Below, piece after piece: positions 44,398 through 54,389 of a stretch of 64,000 bases of DNA. How positions within the stretch are numbered: the stretch's first letter is position 1; every line of letters begins with the position of its first letter. The notes beneath the pieces are model-generated. The model made no database searches. It was not told the DNA's origin and saw only the letters and a list, made by a program, of their open reading frames with translations. The translations under genes were made by a program, and so were the position numbers. This DNA is from Phytophthora quininea (taxonomy: Eukaryota > Oomycota > Peronosporomycetes > Peronosporales > Peronosporaceae), in the NCBI GenBank assembly GCA_011947345.1, contig JAAVTG010000679.1, positions 62,001-126,000 of the forward strand, read 5' to 3'.

Positions 44398-44522
44398 CCT
44401 CGTCGTTCTCAAACTGCAGCCCGGTCGTCACTGCATCGGATGCCGCCGTTGGAGCGCCATGGTAGGTGCCGCATTTTCCGCGCGAAGCTCGACTCGTATT
44501 TACGAAAGTACGTTTACTTACG

Positions 44523-44807
44523 CTATCGTCCCAGCAGCTCTCTCGCCGCGTGGTGCTGGCGTCCCAGAGCCCCCGGCGCCTCGAACTGCTGCGCGATTCC
44601 GTACGAAATCTCGTCTACTTTACTACCGGTACCTACTTCTTACGGCGTTGTGCCTCCTTCCAGGGTCTCACTTTCGAGGTGGCACCTGCACCATCAAGAA
44701 CAGGATATACAGTAAAACCGAGGCATTGAGGCTGCGTTCTTGAGCGACGCCAACGAGTACTCCGACGGCATCGCCTGAGAGAGACGATTAGCTTTGAATC
44801 AACCAAG
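44523..44807 (+). pseudogene. Chimeric fragment: Maf 5' end fused to MBOAT 3' end
   Basis: 44523-44680 copies the first exon, intron and start of exon 2 of the Maf gene (41247-41085, inverted). At 44681 it switches to a copy of the end of the second MBOAT gene (about 40385-40244, antisense), including part of its last intron. The roughly 700 bp between them in the source locus are absent. Introns are retained, so the copy arose at DNA level. It starts about 0.13 kb upstream of the DIS3 start, in opposite orientation, and abuts the SCR relic at 44823. It encodes nothing functional. Confidence 0.85.
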
Positions 44808-44822
44808 TGAAATGATATTTAC

Positions 44823-45029
44823 CTGGCCATCCTCGTCGGTGTTGTTGTCACTGCCTGCGCTACTGCGAGAACGGTCTGCCCCGAGGAGAGCTGCGGTCAG
44901 GCAAATACGAAAACGAATTCGGCGATCAGCTCTTGCTGTGCTGTCGCGGCGGAAGGGCCCGGAGGGTTCAAAGCGTTCAGCAAATGTTGCCTAGATAGTT
45001 GTGACCGTGGAGACCCGTACTCGTATTAA
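44823..45029 (+). pseudogene. SCR (PcF-like) copy lacking its start codon
   Basis: Inverted copy of the gene at 59642-59866, with the same cysteine pattern in the body (one cysteine near the C-terminus is replaced by tyrosine). The first few codons, including the ATG, are missing because the duplication junction lies at 44822. The upstream neighbour is the Maf/MBOAT chimera, so no promoter was brought along. It ends at TAA 45027-45029. It is not expected to be expressed. Confidence 0.82.
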
Positions 45030-46309
45030 TTGACGGTTTGTAGTACAGTCCGTCCTTCCCTTCCAACGATGACTATCAGGATCCTCCAAGCTGGCATTTG
45101 AGTATTCCCACTGCTTTCGACAAACCCGGGCGGAATTGCAGGTATTATCCGCTTGTAGCGATTTGACTTAAATACAACCCCACCAGGGTGTTTCAGGCTG
45201 GCAGAGCAATCCGTTTTCAACCACTTCCAGTTTATGCTTTCTTTTTCGCACGCAAAGAATTCTAAACACAACTCCACCAAAAATGTTCAAGCATTGCCGA
45301 TCACGGCAGGATGTCGGTGCAGGTCGAAGATAGTATTCAGCCGTGGACTGAAAGCGTCAAATTTCAATTTGAAATACACAGCGAACTAACCAAGCCACCC
45401 GCTTTCAGTGAACATTCAGACTCGGTGTACTAACTAGCAATTTACTGCGAGAATGAAGAACCCCAAGCCATCGAGAGCTAGCACGTGGAAGAATGAAAAC
45501 TGAGTTTCTTGCTCGAGATCATTGTTGCGCTGTTTTGTTCGGAGTCGCTCATTGTGGAAGATTTTTATCGGGTCACCGAGGGTCTGGTCTCGGATCGGGT
45601 CACACACTAGAAACGGCAACAAAGTAAGCAGAACACCGCGATTTCGGCCGTGCAAGTGCAGCACCTGAAGCAAAATGCACCACACCTTGCATGGGACGAC
45701 GGAATTGCCGCATCGGATTCAAATCCAGGGCACGGTGATCTCCAAAACCGCTCCAACTACATATTTTGGCTCATATGTATCCTAAACGCGTTTGGTTCTC
45801 TATCCAGCATATTCTTCAAAGGACATTCATCGGGATGCAAGTTTTGTATTGAGGACGTGCCGCAAACTTCATTGAAGTGCTCAGAGCAAACAAACTCGTG
45901 GACTGGTCTTCGTTTTCCGGATGAAAGACAGCGGGACTCGATCCGAGACCAGACCCCTCGGTGGTCTGATTAAAAGTCTACCCTCATTGTCGAGACTTTC
46001 TTCTGGTGTTTGTTTTCACTACCATCTGAAAACTAATGCCGTCAAAGGAGGCATTAGCGCTGTTGTCTGACCTCAATGCAGTGAGAATTCTGCCGCTTCA
46101 ACAGGACCCCGCCACAAACGGAGTTTGAACTCGAACTGGAAGACAACGGATGCGGCCTGCAAACTGGATGATTGCTTGGGTTTTTGGTGGTAGGGATTTC
46201 TTATCGAATAAACTAGTAGTAACTGTGGATTTCCTTCGTGCCAAATCAACTTCATTCTGTCTGTTAAAGCCCGCAACTACTTCAGACGCCACTGTCTGCA
46301 ACACACACA
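45030..46309. other. Intergenic region with duplicated flank and a short inverted-repeat element
   Basis: 45030-46021 mirrors 58640-59641. The rest, to the end of the Argonaute gene at 46310, is unique here. The frame 45650-45973 is shared with the other arm (58687-59160 in reverse) but lies inside the inverted-repeat element and has no known domain. Confidence 0.45.
45569..45969. mobile_element. Short inverted-repeat (MITE-like) element, left copy
   Basis: Imperfect terminal repeats of about 35 bp (45569-45603 and 45932-45969) share the core TCTGGTCTCGGATCG and point inward over about 400 bp without a transposase. A second copy lies at 58690-59083 within the other arm. Target-site duplication is not clear, so the class is unknown; it may instead be a hairpin-forming repeat. 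Confidence 0.45.
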
Positions 46310-49300
46310 CTAAACGAAAAACATGGTATCCTTCAAGTTGTTGTGGACAGCAGAAAATGCCACGCCGGGCGTGTCCAACAACGAGCCTGTACTCGACGTC
46401 GACGCAATGTCAGCCTCCACTTCGCTCAGGAAATCAGGCGCGCGTCGAGCGACCAAATGCGCGTAGTGAACGGGCGTGACGAACGACAAGGAGCGCGTGC
46501 ACCGCGAGCACGTGAAGCCAAGATGGTACGTCAGCCTCTGCACGTCCTCCGCCGACATCTTGTTCTCGTCGTGCAGAACCGTGTAGTGGCACGGCACACT
46601 CGTGCCCTTGCCGCCGCTGTGTCCGAACAGATAGAAGTCAAAGCGGTGCGAGTCCACCATTCCCGTGTCAATCACCGTCCCGGGGCGCATGTTGCCGCTG
46701 CGATCGCCATCACGTTGGTTCACGGGGAAGAAGCGCATGTGGTGGCGCTTGTTGACGACGATGAACGTGACCGGAGGGTTGTAGTCGCTCGCGACCATCT
46801 TGCAGGCCTTGCGCAGTGCTCGCATCTCCGCCTGTAAAGTGTCGTGGAGGTCTCCTTCGCCGACGCCATCACGATAGTAGACGACGTGCTCCGGTCTGCG
46901 CTGTGTGCTCTTGTAGAACGCCAAAAACAAATCTCGAAGCATACCCGGGAGAATGATCTCGTCGCTGAAGGACTTTTGCGTGCCAACACGCGCAACATAC
47001 TTGGCCGAAAACTTGTCCACCGAGCCAACCACTGCAACGATCGACGGTTGAGAGCCCATACCAGAGCGCGGGTGCTCCACATCAGCGCCGATGATGATCG
47101 TTGGGGCCGTGCTCACAAGAGGGAGCGGGTCTCTCAATATTGAATTCTTGCCGCCCAACTTCATGTTCAGCTTCAAGCAGACGTTGGCGAGGTAGTCCGG
47201 CTTCGCTTTATAGACATTCGACGCTACGATGCACTGACTAGGGACGCCCAGCACTGTATCGGACGCATGTTTGATCTCTCCATACGAGCTAGTCTCCTTG
47301 TCTTGCTTGATCACTATCAGCAGCTGTGGCGGGCCCAGATTCCGTGTCTCCAGCTCCTGTACGCACATCTTCATCAGTTCCCCCACTGCAGCACCACGGT
47401 GGTCATCCTGATGAATAATGGGCGGCCTGGTGTCCGTCACTGTCATCCCCTGCTTGCGAGCCATCTCGACCAGGCTACGGATAAAGCCTTGCACAGCGCG
47501 CACACCGACATTAGCGTTAACGACAACCCCCAGCTGCGGAAAGTGCCGCCCTCGACAAAGCGCTTGTTGCGCAAGTTCCACTGGCCACCAGAAGGACGCA
47601 CAGACTCATTTGCATACTGGACGATCGGCGGATCCATCACACGGGCGCTTGTCGTCTGCATGCGCCGATCCACTTTCATTCCAAAGGCGGCCAAAAGGCA
47701 TCCTTGTCGAACTGGGCGTCGCGAACGTGGTCCAGGATCGTCTGGCGACGAGCTCGTGGGAGCTGGCAAGTCTTGCGGATGATCTCGGACGTGTCCGCGT
47801 TGTTCAGGTGGCGACATCGCTGTCCTGGCGCGACCTCGCAGTTTTCAATTGGCAGCCAAACTTGCTTGCCAGGTTGCTTGCTGCCAACGTTTACGAGAGG
47901 AAGCAAGGGATATGTCAGCTCACCATACCGCTTGCTGAAGTAGTCCGCAATTGAGATATCCCCCTCCTTGGTGTTCATCGTCGTCTGGTCGGCTGATTGC
48001 GAGCTCACCCCAGAAATGGGTCTTGGTCTATCGCTACGGTGCGTAGGGGCCACTTCAATCCTGCTCAGTGCACGAGCCAACAGCTTTAGGTTGCACTGCG
48101 CGAAGTCTCGAATGTCGTCAGCTGATCGCACGTTTAGCGCCGCCAGCGCAATGGTCATGAGCTGTGTGGGAGCGTAGAACACCGTCGTCGCCTGATCCAG
48201 GTTCATCACCAACTTTCCGTCCTCGATTCGAATGGCTTGGTGGTAGCCCCAGCATAATTCCCTGCCGCCACTCAACGGCGTCGGGTTTTTCAACGAAAAG
48301 AAACAGCGTCCAACAGAAACAGCTCGCTGAGCAGCAAGATGGCGCGCCACGACATCCAGCGCTTGGAGAACTGGCATGGCATTCACGCTTGGGGTCGTCA
48401 AATAATCAGTCAACAGTTTGGATTCAACAGCCTCCACGAACTCCATCTTCACCACGAAGGATCGTGGTCGGAAGCCACGGCGAGGTGCTTGATCAGGTGG
48501 AGCATGCGTCCGAGTGCTGTCATCTGGACTCACGTCGGCGAACGTCTTGGTATTCCATGGTAATTTGGACGGGGCATACAACGCCGACATGCCGTCATGA
48601 ACGACTTGGATGTTGCCCAACTCCGTCTTGTATTGTTGGAGCACAACGTTGATTACACTGCGCACTAGATCCCGTCGCAGCGCCGGTTCCTGTTGCGGCT
48701 CCTGCGGTGGAGTCTGCGACTGAACTTGCGGCGGTGAGCGCTCGACGTGGACGTGGTATTTGTAAATTTCCAGCGGCGCAGAATCCAACACAACCTCGAA
48801 GCAGTTCACCTCCACTGGGATACTTCTGCCACCACGCGCAACACCAGGACGACGGCAAATGACGAACTCTTGGAGCAGCTCCGGGTCTTCACCGTCAACC
48901 TCGCGAACTCCAGCAGCCCCAGTCCATACTGCTACGTGACGCGGGTCTTGAAGGTGACGACCAATTCGCTCGTATCCAGACTCGGTGACCACGCCAACTC
49001 CAGGACTTATTTCCTCGCGACCACGTCCGCGACCATGACCACCACCACGCCCCCACCACGTGCATCACTGCCACGGTCTGCGCTGTCGTAGGCACCACGA
49101 CGACCACTGAAGCGCTCACCACCACGGTCACCTCCGCGCCAATAGCGGGCTCCATAGTTCCGGTCACCGTCGTCCTCATACCCACGGCCATCATAACCGC
49201 CATACCCTCCACGATCTCCGCCACGGCGACCACCTTCGCGCTCGAAATTATTACGATGGTCGCTGCCGCCATAATCACGGTTGTCACGACCACCTTCCCG

Positions 49301-49744
49301 CTCGTAGTGATGACGACGGCCGCCGCCATATTCACGGTTATCACGACCACGATACACATCTCCACCACGGCGGCTTCCGCGGTTACTGCCGCCATATTCG
49401 CGGTCATCACGGCCACCATAAACACCGTGACGGTCTCCACCGCGTTGGCCACTTTCGCTCTGGGAACGGTCTCCGTAGTTCTCGCCACCATAATAGCTGT
49501 CGCCATAAACACCATCATTTCCACCGCGGCGATCACCTTCGGACGCATAACGAGCTCTGTAGCTCTCGTGGCCATCGCTGTCACCATATCCTTCACCGTG
49601 ATGACCGTCGTATGCCCCTCCACCTCCCCCGCGGCGATAATCTCGGGGATGGTACAGTTGGTCGTTGTCATCTGGGTTGAAGCCTCCGCGTGGGTCATAG
49701 CGCTCGCGACGGTCGCCGCTGCTGCGTCCGTAGCTGCGGCTCAT
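46310..49744 (-). CDS. Argonaute (AGO-clade) with RGG-rich N-terminus, three frame breaks
   Basis: ATG 49744 opens an RGG/GYG-rich disordered domain of about 240 aa, typical of oomycete and trypanosome-like AGOs and suited to RNA and protein-methylation contacts. Next come the N domain, linker (GRELCWGYHQAIRIEDGKL), PAZ (SKRYGELTYPLLPLVNVGSK...) and MID/PIWI. PIWI keeps the slicer tetrad positions: [28 protein letters not shown] and HYAHLVARRA. The protein binds small RNAs and silences complementary RNA or chromatin. The frame changes at a five-C run (49050-49054), a four-A run (47693-47696) and a five-C run (47527-47531); each is consistent with one missing base, and the three surrounding blocks align without other damage. 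Full length would be about 1145 aa. A decayed relative lies at 54390-56166. Confidence 0.9.
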
Positions 49745-51140
49745 GGTAACGAAAAACTCCGAAATGAGACTTGAGCACTATTACTGCCGTTGGAGACAAA
49801 GCCGTTGATTGAATTTCGTGAACGGGAGCTCCTTTCCGATAAAACCCCAGTCAGCCATAAAGACCAACAGGATGAAGGAAACCATTTTCCAGTAGCCACT
49901 CGACGGTAAGCTTTCTTACAGACCGGTGGCGAGCATGACCGGATTTTTACACGGATCATGGTGTCGGCAAAATTGCGACGTGCCGTCCAAAGTTGTAGCC
50001 CGCGACGCGGAAGGAGACGCCAGGAATACTCTCGGGATGACGAAAGTCGCAGAATAAAGTATGTATACCGCCGAACTACCAATAGTGTGGCTTCTAAGCC
50101 ATAGACTTTAGAAAAGCGCACGATACAAACGTCGAAGGCACCACAGGGCTGTTGATCTGCCCCAACACCTTTATAATTCCTCTTCCATGGCCCGCTAAAA
50201 TCCACTTAAGCGGAAGACACCGTCCAGCGCGGAAGTGGCGGTTGTGGTGTAGAAAATCTTCCGTGTAAAACATCCGGTCATGTTCGCCACCGTCTGTAAA
50301 AATTCTTCGCCACTCGACAACAAAATGAAACACAAGACCTTCCTGCTCGTCCTTGTCGGTGTCACTGTGCCACTGCACCCCATGGCGAGCTGTGACCCGA
50401 CCCTGCGAACTCAGTGACCAGCGCTTGCTGCGATATTACGACTCGAAGTGCCTCAAGCAGTGAGAGACGAAGAGTGGATCGGTAAAGCGTTGAATCCTTG
50501 CTTGAAATCACTGTCCCCTCTCTTCTAGAGGTCCACTGCTATATCCGCTGCAAAATTGAAAGGAAGTTGCTTGCACGATTCTAGTCAATCGATGAGGCTG
50601 AGATGCCAACCAGGCCGCGCAGCAAGAAAACTCCAACCATCACATTCTGCATTTTCCCGCAAGAACAGTCAAACGTCGTCAAGCTTTTCGACGAGTGCTG
50701 CAAAGACAGCTACGGTATCGACGGACCATCCCCTTCTCCGAGGAAGACTCAGTCAAGTGCTGCCGCCAACGTTGTCCTTGACCGTTGCATAATATAAGCT
50801 GCCCCCATTGACGAGGAGATACATGAAAGCTTGCTGACGATCTCATCTCTCGTAGCCTTCCTCTTCGAGGCGAAGCCGAAAGAAACCACAACATCAACGT
50901 GCTTACACGACTTTTTCATGTTGCCAAACAACTCAACCGCTTGGAAACGTTGTCGACCCGACAAGGCGATCCATGCTTACGCGGCTTGGCACAATGATGT
51001 CATTGTAACCTGCTCGCAATCCAATATGCAACGCAGCGGGATTCATCACGAGATGTGGTCGCGACAGGCCGTCACTCTGCCGTTTACCGCATAATCATTG
51101 ATGCTTCTGCAGTGCTCGCACCTGAACAACCCTCCTCCTC
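49745..51140. other. Intergenic region with SCR relics
   Basis: No intact gene. An SCR-like signal peptide starts at ATG 50325 (MKHKTFLLVLVG...) and stops within about 30 codons; it looks like a decayed SCR gene. At about 50685-50745 a piece of an SCR C-terminus (FDECCKD...GIDGP) matches the reverse strand at 58240-58300. From about 50640 the sequence is the left inner arm of the second inverted duplication. Confidence 0.5.
49751..49769 (-). promoter_or_regulatory. Initiator-like element of the Argonaute gene
   Basis: On the minus strand TCTCATTTCGGAGTTTTTC resembles the oomycete initiator (GCTCATTYYNCAWTTT) and lies just before the ATG at 49744. Confidence 0.45.
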
Positions 51141-51156
51141 GATCATTCTTCATTCC
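51141..51156 (+). promoter_or_regulatory. Initiator-like element of an SCR gene
   Basis: GATCATTCTTCATTCC matches the oomycete initiator consensus at about 13 of 16 positions, 45 bp before the ATG at 51201. The same sequence is conserved in the inverted copy near 58020-58035. Confidence 0.55.
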
Positions 51157-51200
51157 CCAACACCAGAACTACCCCACCAGCACAATCTTCACCCCGAGAA

Positions 51201-51410
51201 ATGAACGCCAGAATTTGTTTCGTCGTCGTCATCGCTGCTGTTATGGCTGGCTGCGCCGATGCGGGACCGCTCTGCACTGACGTGAGCTGCGGAAACCCGA
51301 CTTCGGATTCTAACGTGTGGATCAGCAACTGCTGCGCCGCCATCGGAGGTTCGTTCGGCGTCTGCTGCTCCACTAGTTGCGGCGGTGCCGGACCGTGCAA
51401 ATACAAGTAA
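51201..51410 (+). CDS. SCR secreted cysteine-rich protein (PcF-like), intact
   Basis: The 69-aa product has a clear signal peptide (about 21 residues ending ADA) and a mature part of about 48 residues with eight cysteines in the pattern C..C..CC..CC..C..C. This is the spacing of the PcF/SCR family of Phytophthora, whose founding member is a plant necrosis-inducing protein secreted into the host apoplast. Whether this member is toxic is unknown. A frameshifted inverted copy is at 57769-57971. Confidence 0.85.
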   Translation: MNARICFVVVIAAVMAGCADAGPLCTDVSCGNPTSDSNVWISNCCAAIGGSFGVCCSTSCGGAGPCKYK

Positions 51411-52519
51411 TGACAGCAACTTGCAGCACAAGTCCCTCAAGGATCACCACAAGGCTGATCGATCAAGACGATTCGCTGCATCGAGAGTCGCAACCTTCCG
51501 GAGCTTAAAAATACTGTTAATGCAGTGTCACTGAAGTTTCGTTCTCATACACCCAAACTCCCATGTACCTCTTGGTCTTCCGGAGTCGCTCCTGATCCAT
51601 AATGGTCAGTCGGCTGAATGAAATCCGAACTAAAACTGCGGAGAAAACACAGGCGTCACCCCACGAAAGCGCTCCACTAGAAAAATATGGATGGGCGTGT
51701 CTTGTCTAGATATTGCCACCGAAGTAATTATTACCTTCAGCTCCGCGGTTCAATTAACTATCATCAAGTCGATCTGGAAGTGCAACTCAATTAGCAATCT
51801 CCTGATGTCCAATTCGCTGTTCTGCTCTTGCTCCTTGATCCTCGCTAATATGACATCTTTCGTCTTGGTTTCGTAGTCGATAATGAGTCAAATAGTGTCC
51901 GCTGAAAGTGTGTTCACAATCCAAGCCATCTCCACTCTCCATCGTCCAGCTACCGTCAGTAATAAATTCGCCATCGATCCAAATGACACGAATTGCTGTG
52001 AGAATTGCCGCTACCCAGACAGTACAGCACAGCAGAAGCCACGTTATTTTCTAACACACCTTTTAAATAACAGAACAAGACGGACTCTCACCTGCTCGTT
52101 GTACGCTGCTTGAAGCAGCAGTTTGCATATGGTCTGTTTGTTGCAAGCTGGCATCTCCTATCTGCGACTTGCTGCTTTGGCACCATTTACAGCATCAGTC
52201 GTGCTGCAGTGCCATAAAAATCTAGTTAGTAGTTCGCACAACAAGTTTTACAATAGCGACATTATTCTACCGCGTACCACTTAATTTCTTGGCACATTGG
52301 CATTGCTGTTGATGGCGATGGCTCTTACCCGGCGGAGCGATCGAGGGCAGAGCCGTGTCGCAGGCCGGACATCAGCTGGAAGGTGTCCAAGGCGGTGGTG
52401 TCCGCTGGAGACGCCTCCACGCGCAGCCGGCTACCGTCTCTTAAAGACCGCGTCACGTCTTAGTAAAAAAACATTTTTAAAACAAATTCCATTCCGAAAA
52501 GAACGCCCGCGTTGGAGGA
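51411..52519. other. Intergenic region between SCR and USP genes
   Basis: No supported gene. A minus-strand open stretch (about 51876-51755) reads as a charged helical sequence and continues upstream near 51960-51900 with fragments resembling a secreted repeat protein; it has stops and no start I can defend. Confidence 0.35.
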
Positions 52520-54149
52520 ATGGGCCCGTGGCCGGCTCTGACTCGAGCGTCGCCCGCGGGCACCAAGTCGTGCTTCCCGTGGCTCGTGCTGTTCTGGTGG
52601 GTGCAGGCGCTGCTGTGGCTGCGACGGTGGCTGCGGGCTGTCGTACGCCGGCCGCTCATGCGACTAGGCATCGGAGCTCCCGACGAGACACTCAATTCTG
52701 GACAGAGCGAGGATGGCGACGTCGGCGAGTCAGTCAACTTCAACGTCTCCAGCCAATCCGAGGCGGCGATTACACTGCCGAACGGACTGGTCAACAATGG
52801 CAATCTGTGCTTTGTCAACGCCGTGCTACAGTGTCTGGCAGCGGTGCCGAGGTTCCTGGACAGTATCGATAGAGCGCTGTACACTCGGACGCAGCTCCAC
52901 GTGGTGACGCAGCCTGATGACGCTCAAGTGCAGAAGTTGCTGGTAGCTGAGACGCTCGTGAGTTTATTGCGAGGGATTTCGCCCATAGAGGAGACAGAGG
53001 AGACGGAGGAGCTGCCGGAGAGCTCCGTACGCAGGAGAGGAGAGAGGGAGAAGCACGCGACCACCAGGAGAGTGGACAACGCCCAGAGGATGCGGAGGTT
53101 CAGGTCGGCGGCCAGTCGTTGCACGTACTTGGTGTCCAGTGCTGCCAGTCGACAAGAGCAGCAGGATGCCGAAGAGTTTCTGTCATTTCTGTTAGAGATG
53201 CTGCACGATTTGTTGCATGCCCCAGCCCCGCGCGGTCGCGGGAAGGAAGAAGAGCAGCAGCAATTCTTGCAGGCAGAGCAGTGGTTTCTGAAAGAGCTGA
53301 AGAGCTACGACCCGAACGACCCACGATCGTACACACAAGCTGTCAGTACGTGGAATGTGGTGGTCTTGCTTCGTTAGGATTTGGATGATGTGTTAACGAT
53401 TTTCCTGTTGTGTCTGTCAAGAAAATCTAGGAGAGCTTCGCTGGAATTACTTTCTTCGGCAAAACACGTCGGTCATCACCGATCTGTTTGGAGGGCAGAC
53501 TGTACGAGGATCGCAGTGCTGCAGCTGCGCTAACCTTACGTGTCATCACGAAGAGCAACGGTGCGTGGAGTGGCTACGTTAAGTACACATGTTACAAACT
53601 GACCAGCTTACATATTGGCCCACCAGAATTATTTCACTCGCAGTGGACCCCACGAAGGGAGACCATACGCTGGCGGAATGTCTCGAGAGTTTTCGCCATC
53701 CAGAGCAACTGACTGGCGAAAATCGCGTGTATTGCGACAGCTACTGCCGTGCTAAGACGACCAGGCTCACTCAAGTCTTGCTCCAACGAATCCCGCCAGT
53801 GTTGGTGCTTCGCCTCCAACGGTTTCAGCACACGTCCATCGCATCGGCAGCAGTCAAATTGGATTCAGCAATCAGCTTCCCGTGTGGGGAAAGCGAGTTG
53901 CTTGATCTCACGCCCAACGCATTCTTTCGGGACGAGGAGAAGCGAATTTTGTTCCGCTTGTTCGCTATTTGCGCTCATATTGGATGCTCAATTGACTCTG
54001 GCCATTACGTAGCTTATGTGTGTCAAAGCGACTCGCAGCGGTGGCTCAAGATTGACGACGACGTGGTTTCTGTCGTCGACGACGCAACGCTGCGGAAGGA
54101 GACGTTGAAGACAGCGTATTTGCTCTTCTATTCCCAAGTGCAGAAGTGA
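52520..54149 (+). CDS. USP-family deubiquitinase, membrane-anchored (USP30-like), three exons
   Basis: Exons 52520-53345, 53422-53560 and 53627-54149 give 495 aa. Introns are 76 and 66 bp (GTACGT...CAAG and GTGCGT...CCAG); both joins keep the frame. Residues about 18-40 form a hydrophobic anchor (CFPWLVLFWWVQALLWL) followed by arginines. The Cys box is GLVNNGNLCFVNAVLQCL, with leucine where most USPs have threonine; QQDAEEFLSFLLEML follows. A zinc-binding C-x-x-C pair sits in GSQCCSC, and the His box is GCSIDSGHYVAYV. The N-terminal anchor plus USP fold recalls mitochondrial or peroxisomal USP30; location is inferred. It would remove ubiquitin from membrane proteins. There is no second copy in the window, though it lies at the centre of the second inverted duplication. 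Confidence 0.9.
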
Positions 54150-54389
54150 TTGCCGCTTACCGGTAGGGATTTGTCGATGATAAACGTGATTAGAGGAAAA
54201 GTGCAAGTTGCGACTCAATTTTGAAGGTTCCTCCACACTAGGTTGCCCGTCCCAGACAGAAAAATTCTTAGAGATACTGACACTACCATATCGGGTACAG
54301 GACAGCGTTCCCAGAGGGATCAAGACGACAACGACATGACCACCTACAATTTCATCGACAATTACAACTGCTGCCACTCCAACGGGTGC

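Larger units (their letters stand above)
44822..46021. repeat. Second inverted duplication, left outer arm
   Basis: Reverse complement of about 58640-59862, with an SCR copy followed by a 0.4-kb inverted-repeat element. Homology begins inside the SCR coding region and stops within GTTTTCACT near 46021. Confidence 0.88.
50640..51470. repeat. Second inverted duplication, left inner arm
   Basis: Reverse complement of about 57725-58350, with patchy identity in the outer part and high identity around the SCR gene at 51201 and its flanks. Confidence 0.85.

Noticed and set aside
44397..44412. DIS3 start at 44412
   Set aside because: That codon is TTG; the first ATG in frame is 44397.
48895..49774. 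Frames overlapping the Argonaute RGG region on both strands
   Set aside because: Low-complexity repeats open several frames; only the RGG frame begins with ATG 49744 and leads into the Argonaute N domain.
54150..54389. Functional N-terminus for the Argonaute pseudogene
   Set aside because: The frame here is not RGG-rich and has no alignment to the functional gene before about 54390.
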